From Aspidiotus rigidus (lineage: Eukaryota; Arthropoda; Insecta; Hemiptera; Diaspididae), in NCBI GenBank assembly GCA_035079385.1, contig JAVHKY010000029.1:12338001-12402000 (forward strand): DNA of 64,000 nt, given 5' to 3'. The position numbers and the translations under genes were made by a program. Shown here in pieces: positions 13,084 to 25,175 of the stretch. Each line of letters starts with the position of its first letter. Positions within the stretch are counted from its first letter, which is position 1. The notes beneath the pieces are model-generated. The model was not told the DNA's origin. It worked only from the letters and a program-made list of their open reading frames with translations, and made no database searches.

Positions 13084-14019
13084 AGTGAATTTTTAAGCAG
13101 TAATACAACATTGATAATTTGGTAGGTAGGTATAGATATACACGTCAAATTGCACAGACGATGATTTTGATGACACTGACCATATGAGCATTTATGATAA
13201 TATGGACATACCTAGCTATATTCGAATAATAATACACAACGAATAGATCATTCTCTACCTTTCTAGAATTTTCTCGGTCCGTCGGCGTCGCGTCGACCGT
13301 GAACGAGAACGATTACGGACCCATGTCCAATAGTGAAAAGTTACCCGCGAAGGCGAAAACTAATTCAGAGAATTGTTTCATCGACAGTGTTACCATATAA
13401 AACAATTACAATGATTCAATTTTTTCAAATAACTGGAATTGAAGAAACGTGCCGTTTACGGCTCATCCTCCGCTATTACCTTTGTTTGTTTTCGTCGTAA
13501 ATGACAATTATTGACATCTATTAAAAATGAAACATTTTTACAGAAGAAAAATCTAATATTTTCAGAAAATTGTGAGGTATCATTTTTCGTATATTCTTGG
13601 TAACACTGGCACCTGCGAATCGCCACATTGGTTGAGAACGTTTCACAGTTCATTTTACCTTTTTCATGCAGTTTTATTTTTGTGAGTGAAACTTTGCTGA
13701 ACGTATCTATATGAACAGAAGTAGTGATAGCTGATATTAATTTTTCCTGATAATTTTTGTCTAGAATTTACTTTTTCTCACTCGATAACGTGAATTTTCC
13801 CCGCTATTGTTCACTCACATTCTTCTATTGGGATTTTTTCGATATCATTCTGTATCGATTGAATACTGTGGTCTATCAGGTAAGTATTTGCTTGTAATAC
13901 GTAACTTATCATGTTATTTATTCTACTATTCTTGATTGTCAAGTATAACTATCAAGATTTATTAATATCTCACGTTTTTCATTTCTAATTGTTCGATTCT
14001 GCGTCAGCAGTTCTGTAAA
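13084..14019. other. Promoter and 5' leader region of the HCFC1R1-like gene
   Basis: A donor (CTATCAG|GTAAGT) at 13879/13880 and an acceptor (GCGTCAGCAG) ending at 14010 frame a likely 130-base leader intron nine bases before the ATG. A minus-strand open frame at 13456-13653 has no recognisable domain. The transcription start is not identifiable. Confidence 0.45.
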
Positions 14020-15825
14020 ATGTCCACAATAATGTTTCCAGTAAGCATGAACTTGCCTCCGAGCGTGGTAGGTGATCCACTTGTCGTTCAACCTGCGTTC
14101 GATGCTCAGTCAACATTTCCAATTCAAAATCAATGGATAAATAGTAACAATAACGGTTACGGTTCCTACCAGTTACCTTTGCAGTTGTCTCAGTATTACA
14201 ATGTATTCCCTGCAGATGTGCCATCTACTAAAACATCGTGGACTTTCCCAAATGGATGTGTCACATCGAATATTGTCAAGTAAGATACCGAACGTTAATA
14301 TTGTGTTTTTATTGCAAAGATCTTGCTTCCATTAATGCCTGACTATGTCGTATTTTCAGATTTACTGGATTGCCTACGCCAACTTATCCTGTAGGTTCAA
14401 TTATGCAATCAACTCACCTGTCCGAACCAGCTCCTGTAAAACGCAAATCATTACCTTTAAATGATGAAGAGTACGTACTTTGTATCTGATTGAGTGTTAA
14501 AATCTCGACAACCAATTGAGGCTTATGAAATTTTCACGAATTACAGACGACCTTCTAAAATATTTATTACGGAAGAAAAAATGACAGCGCGAATGAACGA
14601 AATGCATATAAGCAACGAATATGTTTCGTACGATAGACCTGCTGGTGAAACAGTGGTAGGTAGCTTTTGGCGTTATCGTTTCGTAGTACTTGATACGGTG
14701 GAAATATCGATGAAAATATCTTCTTGTTGTAGGATATAAGTGAAATGGACGAAGAATTACCGGAAGTACCTCCGAATGATACATTTAAACCAAAACTTAT
14801 TGTTTGTGATGAATTAAAAAGTCTACGACGGGATATTGATTCGATTATTCCAGAACCTCTAATACCACAGTGAGTAGCAAATTTACGTCTGGGGAAAATA
14901 TTTGCGCGGCGTTTTACAATTCCTTGATTATTTCTTTCAGTGATAAATCAAGTACTGCTCTGGTAATATGGAGGCCACCAGTATCTTTCGTCAAAACTGA
15001 CCAATACGAGGACGAAGAGTACTCTCCAAGATCTTCCGTTATCATTACCGATATCACAGATCGACCTGATCTCGAAAATAACAACATTTCGTCGATAGAC
15101 CTGAATAGCCTTATGATACCTCCGAAAATTGAGTAAGTGAAATTTCTTTTCTCTCGTTTTGTAGTTTAATGTACAGGGTGTTTTAAGAGGTTAGTGACGA
15201 AATGAGGCGAAAATTACGGTATCAATTTTTTAATTTTCGACTTGTTCGAAGTTTTCGAAGTAGCGTTTTTATTCATGGGTGGTGAACGGTATTTCAAATT
15301 TCTGGGGATGGAATGTTATATCTTGGAGAATTGTGACAGATACCTGTGTGCTATGTATTACGGTTTTATTGGAGGTATCATTATTTCTATCTATTAGGGA
15401 GAGAATCTCACCGTCAACTCTTTCTAAACGGACCGAGACAATTCGAGGCCACTCCGAACGAAATTCATATTTCTTCTATCTATTTTAAAAATATAATCTC
15501 ATCGTGCTGTTCTGTTAGTACTTCTATTAAAACTGTAACACCTTGAGGGTTATTTTAATTTTCGTTCGCAGTACATATTGATTGTGTATCGAAAAATACT
15601 TCTCATCGTAGTAGTATCGACTCTTTGAAACTATTTTTGCGAATATGGTGGAAAATTTGACCTGCCAAAAACGCTGAATTGTCTTGATGATGTGTCTTAT
15701 CGAACGGCCTATCTATGTATTCTTATTGATTTTTTTGTTGTCGTTGCTTAACTTAGTTTTAAACACTACAATTGTTTTTTTCCGACAGGTATCCACCCGA
15801 ATCGATGGAAGAGATGGAGTTGTAA
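14020..15825 (+). CDS. HCFC1R1/HPIP-like protein, six exons, 281 aa
   Basis: Exons: 14020-14279, 14360-14470, 14547-14655, 14733-14869, 14941-15132, 15789-15825, all with GT..AG borders and consistent phase. Vertebrate HCFC1R1 (HPIP) is a small protein that binds host cell factor HCF-1 and helps its nuclear export. Three matches in the same order support the call. PVKRKSLPLNDE plus RPSKIFITEEKMTARMNEM resembles the human KRRLEEEQEPL..QFLSEENMATHFSQL. DSIIPEPLIP resembles GSLIPEALR. The C-terminus YPPESMEEMEL resembles the human end (YPATPAGDIMEL). It is about twice the human length; the first exon is N/Q/P-rich and unique. The HCF-binding tetrapeptide (D/E-H-x-Y) is not obvious: NEYVSY sits where human has NDHPY. 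The family is likely; binding to HCF-1 is inference. Confidence 0.65.
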
Positions 15826-17640
15826 AGTACGGATATATTATGTAGAATTCGTTGTATTTTTGTCGTTTTGAACCTATTTCTAGAGCGTAGTTGTAATCGT
15901 TATAACGTTTATTATTTTATTATAACTTTGTATTTTTATTGTTTTGTATTATTCTTACATCTCACGATTCATTGTGATCAGGCTTATCATTAAATGTAAT
16001 ACTGCCGAAATTTATCGACGTAATACCGTGTTATCAGTTTTGTAACCTCAATCGGAATGAAACGAATGCAGAATAATAGTGTCAAAATTTTGTATTTTGT
16101 ATTTTTAATTTCGTCTTCAATTACGACAAACGAGTGTTGAATTTTTTCTGTTTTTGGTGTTCCTATTTTACTTTCTTTTGTATGCTGTGTTAAAGTATCA
16201 AAATAGAAATTCTTTACTTTCTTCGGATCTTATTTCTTGTGGACAATTGAATTTACGACAGTTTTTCTATTTTGAGAAAATGGTCTCAGAAGCCAATCTA
16301 GGAGCTTTGAATATGCACTGCCTAGGCAGATTCTAGAAAAGGTGGATGCATCGAATTTTTTTCCATATTTACTGTATGAAATTTGGTCTTATTCGCCGTC
16401 AGAAAGCTCCCTTTTGAATACGCGCATTAATTTAATTTGGAGAAGTAGGGTCGAGGAAATTCTGAGCGAAGAAAATTAGAAGTCTTCTTTGTTTCAATAC
16501 TATGGACTAGAGCAGCGATTTACATTGGTATTGATTTAGTAGAATTCAGTTTGAGATCAAGTGTTGTGAGTATTTACCAAAAATATCCAGGTCAAGCGAA
16601 GTTTTCTGAAGCATTTTTAACTTGAGCCGAGTTTTTCAAAATCATATCTTTTTTAGGCACAGTTTTCTTGCGAGTACCTCTCTGGGTACCGCAGATCACT
16701 CTTTTAAGGTGCTAACTATATGAAAGAAAAATGAAGAAATTTTTTTTAATCTGGGGAAGAAAGTTGTTACAAGTTAATTTGTTTGCTGCATTCTTTCCTA
16801 TGTTTCGCACATGAGAAGATATCGAAGATACTTTTTAGAGAATTTTCAACAAAGATTGCGTTAATTCAAATAATTAGCTATTTATCAAGTAGTAACAGAA
16901 TTTCATAGACATCACTACAGGATATACTGACCATCCATTCAGTTTTGGAAAAATAAAGACATCCTTGTGGACTTGTTCATCCAAAAAACTCTTGATAGTT
17001 CAGTCAAATTTTCGAAATTCATATTAAATCGTGATTTTTATTTTTTTTATTTTTTTTCGTGATAATAAATTTTAAAATTCTTCACTAGAAATGTTTCATA
17101 GCAAGAGATATTCTCTCAGTTGCTTAAGGCTGTCAAAACTGTTAACATGTCCATCGATTATTTTCTTTTTTTTTTTAAATCGTGATTAATTTGGTTGCTT
17201 TCAACAATAAAATTTATATCTGTTTGAATTTTATTGATAAAACATTAAAATTTTAAACATAAACTCGATTTAAAAAAAAAAATGATAAAATTGACGAACA
17301 TTTTGATTGTCTGGAGGGGTTTTTACGATGTCTATCATAACTATGGTCTGCTGACAGAACTTTGTTCATGTATTTCTATTCAAGTATTCATGATTTTTTT
17401 TCATGGTGGCTCATGGTAAGGAAAAACAACGGGCGCGTCATATTATTATATAATTTTTATTATCCTCTTTATTTTATTTTATTTTATTTTTTCAATAGCG
17501 CCTCCCGTAATTTACCTGGTCTAAAAGGCTGTGTGGGGCAATCAAGAATATATAAAATATAATAAAAATAAGAACTTTGCCATCTGTCGGTCCGGTCCGT
17601 CTTTTCTGAAGAATAGTGCCCTTCCTCTAGATCATATTGC
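15826..17640. other. 3' region and spacer, no gene seen
   Basis: Holds the 3' untranslated part of the preceding gene, for which I could not fix a polyadenylation signal, then AT-rich sequence with long T runs and no domain-bearing frame. Confidence 0.4.
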
Positions 17641-17649
17641 TTAGGTACT

Positions 17650-18345
17650 TGTTTGCCTGATTCTTATCGTAATGGTACTTGCTTTACATTGTCCATTGTT
17701 ATCAGCAGGTGTGTTGCAGCTAGCCGAAAGGCAAAAGCCGTATTCAGCCGTCGTGTATTTTTGGGGTATTTGGCTTCAGCTTTTTCGAAGTCGTATACGT
17801 TTGGCTGTCAGCCAAAAGCTGAATTAAGCCGTATTTTTTTGAATTCTTTCGGCTGACGATGATTTTTACAAAAATTTCAATTTATGGTTCTTTTGACATG
17901 TAATCGTGTTTTTGCGAATGAATCAATCGACAGAATTTTTCAACCTTTTCTTCTTATTTTTTATATTTCTCTTATATCAAATCAAGAAGACAAAATCAAT
18001 TTTTCCCTTTCCCGGTTTTTCCGTTTGGCATTCCTAAATCCTAATCCTTGTCCATGGTGTCTGGCAGTTGGCTAGTGGCTGGCGACTGTATTTCTGATTT
18101 CTGTCCCACACGTGGTCTTTTTCCCTTTGGTCTTTGGAATTTTTGGATTCTGATTTGATAATCGAATTTAATGGAATTCTAATAGGATAATGATATTCTA
18201 CTGCTGAAAACCTTTCAAAGGATACCAAACTCAACGATCAGCCAAAAGCCAGCTTTATTCAGCCGAAAGCCTAAGTTCTATTTTTCAAGGTCATCAGCTT
18301 CTACTGAAAGCCTGAACCGCGTTGTTCGGCTGCAACACCCTGGTT
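17650..18345. repeat. Low-complexity repeat with AGCCGAAAGC / AGCCAAAAGC words
   Basis: Words such as CAGCCGAAAGC, CAGCCAAAAGC and TTCAGCC recur in both orientations at irregular spacing near 17710-17860 and 18240-18340. It resembles the word-like repeats near 28.1-28.6 and 30.7-31.1 kb. It is not a gene. Confidence 0.5.
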
Positions 18346-21035
18346 ATCAGCACGCCAAACTGTGATTAGACGTGTAAATTTGGATAGGGAGCTTAAACTA
18401 TATTATAGTACCAATTACCATAGACTGAGCTCAACCTGAAATGTGACGAGAAATAAGCATAATTGTGGAAGAGAAGGCATTACGGTACGTTGCGGAGGGA
18501 GAGGATTCAGATGAAGCGCCGCGGCACAATCCGCACTCTACAGCATTGTCTTTTCTTCCCGCCGATTATGCTTATTTCTTACCACATCCTCCAGTTGACT
18601 GTTTGTACACATTTACATGGCCAAAGCTCGGTCTATGGTACTATATGGTCTAAGACCGGAGGGAAAAATTAAAATTTTTTCTTACGTATATTTTCAGTTT
18701 TTTGTCGTTATTTTCAAAACTACAACATTAATCAATAAATTTTATAGAAGAGAGTCCGTTTCTCTTATGAAATCCTATCGGATGATACTTACCTATTTTA
18801 GATTTTTTGTCGTAAATCTCAATCCCCATACGAATACCATGTAATTTGCCCTCTATCTCGTTCTTCAATTGGTCTTGTGACGTCATCTGCTAATGGACAA
18901 TTGAATGAGCAATAACAGCATATATTATATTCTCCTGCCATTAGGCCAATGTACTACCATTACTTAGAAATCGGGCAAACGAGTATACAATATGATATAC
19001 CTAGAGAAAGAGCCCTGTACCGGTATACAAGGATTTTCGCTACCATTGATCTGGATTTCTGAACCAAATTTTCTACAATTTGAACGTATAGAATGACAGC
19101 TGGCTAAGGAACTTAGAGAGAAAAATTCACAATAATTTAAATTTATTTTTCAATTATCGTCACATATAATTTTAGCTTTTTAGCTTGTGTTTTCCGTCCC
19201 TACGTCTCCAGTTCGGAAAGTCCGAATCTATAATTGTAGATCGTACCTAAGTTCGGCCTTAATAGGTGTAAATGATCTACAATTTACTCGGTCGCTAAAC
19301 ACAGGTACCTATTGAAATTTTATAGGTAGATTGTTCATTGGAGTATCACTGCGAATTTTTTTTAGGTTCAACCGCTACCCATCGAGTTAAGAATCTATAT
19401 AATTGCTTGGAGGGGAAGACGGTATGCAGTTATTTCTGGATCACGGTGTATACTGATTTAAATTCACATCTTAACCTGTTAGTTACCATCCAGTCTTCGT
19501 TTTGCATTCATGTGAGTCGATATAGTTTTCCATACCTACCAATATTGCGTAGGCTATACCTAATGTACAGAGCTTAACGTATATATTATGGATTCTGGTA
19601 TTACCGATGATTATCAGAAGAGTAAGCAAAACCTGATATAATCGCGTGTTTTATATATTTGTTTTGGTTTTGCTCGAGTACGGATCATTGGAGGTTGTAT
19701 TTTTATCGGTTCCGTTTCGCGTTTCATTTCCTTCGTCTTTCACCGAGTTTCGACTCTTTCCAGCGAGAAACACCGACAATTAAGGCTTTCATACAACTTC
19801 CCCTCTCTTCAAGAAAACTGTCAGTCAAGGGCCACGGAAGGAGACTAACTATTCTTGCGTCGAAGGAGGAGGACGACCTTTGCTCAGACGAGAAGAAACG
19901 ATATTGCTATCTGGAAGGTACGTTTATTAGTGGGTATTTTACTCATTGACTTTACCCTGTAAAGATTGGAGATTTTGTGATAGCCAGAAAATAATATTAG
20001 GAGTAAGACCTAAGTATCCAATATGGCAGGACTCTAATATCTATTTACTATAATGAAGAATTACTGCAACAAAGTATTCACATTGACCGATGAATTTCAT
20101 CTACTTATAGGTGGCGCTAATTCGCTCCTAATTCAGGGAATGAAAATAGAAATATCATTATAACTCGCAGAACTTCGGTTTGGTCATAATGTATCGACAC
20201 ATAATGGTGAGTCATATCGGATTACTTACTTTTTAAATGGAAAAGAATTTTTTGTTATCTACCTATGAATGTCGTCTCCATCAACTACATGCGTCATATG
20301 CTAACGCAAACTGAATAAAACTAAACATATCGTATTACGATCTCTTGTGTTCTACACATGGTCCACCTTGAATCCACGCGCATTGTAATTATATGTTAGC
20401 CTTGCTTGAGATCGTATGTTTACAAATAAAGGTAAGGGTCAATGACGTCCATATTGTAGACATACAGTGCGCGGAGTGATTTCGGAATTAAGGGGACGGA
20501 TAAGGAAATCATTTCGCTGGATCAAAAAGTAGATTATTCGTCCGAAAATCGATTCATTGGGCATGACACCGAGAATACAAGGGAAAGAACTTAGTTGAAA
20601 TATTGAAAAATCAACTATTTTTGAGTTGTTTTTTTGTATGTATCGGTGTAATTTCATAATTTTGAAGTTTTGTGAAGTGATTTCATCTTGCCATCACCTG
20701 CGTCTAGAAGAATTCTTCCGTTTTTAATTTGATGTGAAAGAGGAGCTTATTTCTGTAGCAAATTTCTCACCAGCAGTGAAAGAAAGGCTAAGCTATCAAT
20801 TGGGTGTGAGAAAACAAGAAAAAAAAACTTTCGAACATCGAAAATAGCTAGAGAATCATTTAAGTAGCAAGATAATATTCTTTCATCATTACCGATGTTT
20901 GACGCGCTGGTTCAATTTTTGTTACGTTTTACAGGTTGCGAAATGGGTACGGGAAAAAAGTATAAAATTTTTTATTTGTGGGGCTTCTGCCTCGGTAGGC
21001 CGAAAGAAGTACCTTTCAACAAAAGGTGTCCCCCT
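18346..21035. other. Spacer without a recognisable gene
   Basis: Open frames at 18463-18672 and 19659-19949 are the longest. Neither has a recognisable domain, and the second runs into a GTACGT donor-like site at 19919. They could be untranslated exons, but I would not call them genes. Confidence 0.35.
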
Positions 21036-21039
21036 CCTA

Positions 21040-21400
21040 TCATATAAAGCTCGAGAGTCGAAATTTTCCAAGTCCCTCTTCTATCATATATAGCTCGAGA
21101 GTCAAGATTTTTCTATATGTCCCTCTCCTGTCATATAAAGCTAGAGAGTCGAAATCTTGCTAAATCCCCCTCCTATTATATATAGCTTAGAAAGCAAAAT
21201 TATTTCAAGTCCCCCTCGTATTATATAAAGCTCGGGAGTCAAACTTTTCCCAAGTCCCCCCCGCCCCTTCCTCGTGACGTCATGAACCTCGGACCGCTCG
21301 CGCTCACGGACACGAAAATTTCCTGGAAGTACCCCCCAACAAAAGGGATAGCTGGTTCCCCGCGAAAAAAAAGTTGCCTACTAAATGGTACGTTGTGACG
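21040..21400 (-). repeat. 45-bp minisatellite array (inverse orientation) with foldback-repeat remnant
   Basis: About five to six diverged copies of a unit containing AAGTCCCCCTCCTATCATAT and AGCTCGAGAGTCGAAATTTT. The last part (21270-21400) carries the TGACGTCA and GGACCGCTCG motifs of the foldback family. The array at 42740-43060 is the same unit on the other strand. Confidence 0.75.
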
Positions 21401-21709
21401 TCACGACTTTAGATACATTTGAAAAGTTATCTGTCAAAAGGGCATGTGATCAATTGAATTCTCACAGAACGGGTGCCCTTCCGACAAACAACCTGTCGAG
21501 TTACCTTGGATTTTATTTTTGCTTAGCATTTTTAGAATTTCTGTGCAGTCCTGGCAAGTTTTATGTTTGCATGGTATTTTTCAAATTTTCGTACATACTT
21601 TAATAATGATAATAGCCTATACCTACCGCATGTATTCTACAACCGTGAAGATTGTTCTTAATATACTTTTTGATCAAATTGACAAGGAAAAAGGAACCAA
21701 ATAGGTAAC

Positions 21710-23040
21710 TCCGGTTCCCGGTCTAAGTGCTGGAACAAAGATGAGGATCTCTTGGTTTCCAAATGACTTTTTGAGCTTCATACCTTGGTAGAGAAAAAAG
21801 CTCCAGAACTTCTAAAAAGGGAATTCCCTTCATGTAACAGTCAATGAGAAAAAAAGAACAAAGAGACCCGAAGAATGAGGCGTATGGCGACTCAGTCTTG
21901 TTTTTATTTTATTTTACAAACTCTTAAATGCGCTTGGGTTATGAGCTTGATGGTGAATTGATTTTAGATGCGCTGGATATGATTTGCTGCTTCTAGATGA
22001 GAGATGATATTTTAGATGAATGAGAGGTCATCGGCGAGAGTTGTTTCGATAGAAGGTGAAATCTGTTGGGTGTGGCGAAAAGAAGCTAAAGGTGGGCATG
22101 CGAAAATGTGGGTGATTGGAGAGTCGAAATTGCAATATTCGCACGGGAGCGAGCAAAGGTTGGAAAGAAGATGAAAGTAGATTTTCTTACGGCGGGATTC
22201 CTGGTGTGATTGAGCCCCGCGAATGGTAATGGTTTTAACTGGGCTAATTTATTTGATGAGTTGATTTTGCCAGAGTGTGTTATATTCGTCGGTAATTTTG
22301 AGGTGGATAGTGTGCGTGAGACCGTTTTTACGGGGAAGAAGATAAAAATTAATTCGTGAAAGTTTTGTGGCTGTTTAGGCGGCTAAATTGACTTTTTCAT
22401 TGCCTTGGATCCAGATGAAAGTTATGTCGTAATGAATAGATGCCTGAGACAAGTGGATGTGTGGAGTGATATTGCAAATTGCCGTTAAACTAGGCCGATG
22501 AGGAGTCGGTGGCGACCAGAAAAGTACGGTTTGATGGGACAGAGAGAGTTAGTATTGTTTCTAAGCATTGAAACATAGCTTGAATTTCGGCCGACAAAAT
22601 TGATACAACCAATTGCATACGCAAAACCGCCTTGATTTTCGATTTTTAATTCACTTTTGAAACAAAGGGCAATGTTCGGAGAAGAGTCATGTATTTCTAA
22701 GAAGATGGAGCGGTAAATTACAGTTTTTATATTATTTAAGGTGTAGGAGAGGTCCAAGGGGGGGGGGGGGTAACGTGGGAAATACAGAGAGTAGGCAATA
22801 GAAGTGATTTTTTTTGTGAAGGGAAGTAATGAGCATGTTGAAAGTATTATTTGGGGTGGAATCAAGGAGAGCGTTGTGAACTGGGGTTCGGGGGAGTTGT
22901 AAGACAGAGCTGAGGAGACTGCCGCTCAAGTTAAGTCTACAAAAATGTAGAGATGGGTAACCTGATTCGGCGACTAGACTCGGAGCGGGGCTAGTGCGAA
23001 AAGCGCCCGTGCACACGCGAACGATAGAATTTTGAACTGT
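21710..23040 (-). mobile_element. Degenerate non-LTR retrotransposon with RNase H remnant
   Basis: On the minus strand 23016-22900 reads CTGAFRTSPAPSLVAESGYP followed by LHFCRLNLSGSLLSSV, the conserved segment after the RT domain. Further on, at 22720-22560, lies an RNase H-like piece (IENQGGFAYAIG), and at about 22420 WIQGNEKVNLAA, the usual RNase H H-G-N-E-x-A-D-like motif. Several stops and shifts break the frame. The 3' end near 21711-21900 (GAGACCCGAAGAATGAGGCG and flank) has a second copy at 48.55-48.78 kb. Confidence 0.75.
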
Positions 23041-23154
23041 ATCTAAAAACCTGTTTTATGAGTCATATGAGATTTGGTCTTGAGAATTCAAGGAATCCTA
23101 GACCTACTATAAGCCTAGTATAATATAGTTTGAGAGTCTAAATTTTTCTTGAAT

Positions 23155-23462
23155 CTCGAGCTATATATGATAGGAGGGGGACTTGGAAAAATTTTGACTC
23201 TTGATCATATATGGCTGGAGAGTCGAAATTTTTTCAAGTCCCCCCCCCCCTCCTATCATATATACCTCGAGAGTCGAAATTTTTCAAGTCCACCTCCTAT
23301 CATATAGAGCGAGAGTCGAAATTTTTTCAAGTCCCCCTCCTATCATATATAACTCGATAGTTCAAATTTTTCCAAGTCCACCTCCTATCATATATAGCTC
23401 GACAGTCGAAATTTTTCCAAGTCCCCCTCCTATCATATATGGCTCGAGAGTCGAAATTAGGA
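23155..23462 (-). repeat. 45-bp minisatellite array, second copy
   Basis: Repeated units around CAAGTCCCCCTCCTATCATA and TCGAGAGTCGAAATTTTTTC, in the same orientation as the 21 kb array. The period is close to 45 bases, so open frames run through it (23201-23491) and give a 15-residue repeat such as [15 protein letters not shown]. These are not genes. Confidence 0.8.
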
Positions 23463-23464
23463 CT

Positions 23465-24015
23465 TCTATTGTGTCATCAACTGCGAAATAAAATGGGGTC
23501 TTAGCTTGTGTTTTGTCGAAAATCACGATACAGGACTTGGAGGAGGATATTTGATATCCGCGGTATCCATCAAGCCCCTTGATCGCAATACGAACACATT
23601 GCTTGGTCAACTTTACTTAACATCTCATAAAGGTACCAGTTGAAGCAGCCAAGTCCACTTGCCACCTGCGTCTAATGAAAGTTCAACTGACCATGGTCGG
23701 TTCATCCACTCATCAAGGCCGCATATCAAGACTGGTCGTCCATTTCCCTAGTTCCTCTGAGCCACTCTCGCTTTCCATTTCTTAAACAAGGAGCGCCTGG
23801 CTTTCGCTTTAAGCCGTAAAACCTCTTTAATCAGTTGTTGTCCTCTTTGCATTGAGTACCACCGCTCTCTCCTCAGTAAGAAGCTCGATTGATGGGGAAC
23901 GAGCAAATACACGAAGAGCCTCGGTCAAGTCAGTCGGTAGGCGCTAACCCACATCAGTGCAACTCTTCGTTGGATCTTCTCCATCTCTTTCCTGCTGAAA
24001 TTCCTCATCTGTAGT
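23465..24015 (-). mobile_element. Two LINE fragments: RT-domain scrap and R1-type C-terminal piece
   Basis: At 23610-23480 the minus strand reads LDGYRGYQISSSKSCIVIFD, the RT motif of the (I/V)SxxKS..VxF type. At 24010-23640 another piece reads NFSRKEMEKIQRRVALMWVS followed by AYR, TEALRVFARSPSIELLTEER, then SLFKKWKARV and WMNRPWSVELS. This order of motifs is characteristic of the region after the RT in R1-like LINEs. The two scraps are in the wrong order for one intact element, so they are separate insertions or a rearrangement. Stops are present. Confidence 0.75.
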
Positions 24016-25175
24016 AAACAAGTTACACCTTGCTGAGTGCGGTGTATGAGTAAAAATGATGTAATATACTCCCTTACGAATTTACTCACTTTTAGTGAGT
24101 ATACTTTTGCTCGTTCTGGTATATTTTATTAATCCATATTTTACGGCTTTAATAACTTCATATGTGTATGTGAAACGTGTATCGTAACATAAAATGTCTG
24201 TTGGAGTCTGCGAGGCACAAGTCTCCCCTCCTTCTACTCAATCAGAAAAATTGTGGTTGTACAAGGTTTCGAGTTCCAAGCGTCTCTGTCTCGGTGCAAG
24301 TGAGGCCACACCACGCCGATTTTCAACATACATAATTCATGAGCTGTTAGTTTGAAAAAAATTGACTTCTAGAAGGAGGTGGAGAGGCAGCCAGAATGGC
24401 AAGTACAGGATGGTATTTATTTTTAAGAAGATACGCATTTTATGGGAGGTTATTCGTCAAAAATGTCCCACCGTCTTCCCGGCCATTGTGGTTCCTGTTA
24501 TAGTTTGATACCACGTATAGCTCTATAGATTGTAAGAGGAACTTGGGAGACTTTCAACCTCTGAGCCATAGGTGAAAGAAAGGGGGTGGAAAAATGTCGT
24601 GCATCCTCGGAATTGTGTTGAGCAGCCCTCGCTGGAAATCAAATATTGATACAGTCTTATTAATAAATTACCTCCTCCTAGATAGAATAAAACTTCACGT
24701 ACATTTAAACTGTTTTAGTTGTACGAAAACAAGTGTCGACGACCGTCTTTTTCCTTTTTTAAATAATCAAGTAACGTTTCATGACCAGAGAACAAAAAAA
24801 AAAAAAAACACTCGCAACGAGTTCAAGTACATTTTAGAAGCTAGTTTGATTCCGGGTTTCTCCAGACAAAGATTCTTTTGTATATTTGCTACATGAGGTC
24901 GATAACTTATCGTGCAAATTTACAACAAGTAAAATAAAAACTCATCTTGTTCCATATTTCATCCGCACTCCGGTTTAGTTAGGTAGTTTTTTTTTGCTGT
25001 CAATTTTCGACCAGCCATTATCATCCATCAGGTTATAGCCTGGATCTGTCGATCGATCAACTCTTGTCATTCTAAAAGTATCTCACCTATACGTACAACT
25101 ATAACCTAATAAAATAAAATGGAATAATTTTGGGAACACCACTTCGAAGATACAGTGTATAGTAATTTATAAAAT
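24016..25175. other. Upstream region of gd-like gene 1
   Basis: No gene is recognised. It should contain the gene 1 promoter; I cannot point to a convincing TATA or initiator. It includes a poly-A run near 24790. Confidence 0.35.

Noticed and set aside
15173..15545. Possible transposon in the last intron of the HCFC1R1-like gene (ACAGGGTGTTTTAAG ... AACACCTTG)
   Set aside because: The inverted ends match only weakly and no target duplication is visible.
22485..22865. 126-codon minus-strand open frame as a gene
   Set aside because: It overlaps the decayed RNase H region of a LINE and contains a long G/C run; it is element debris.
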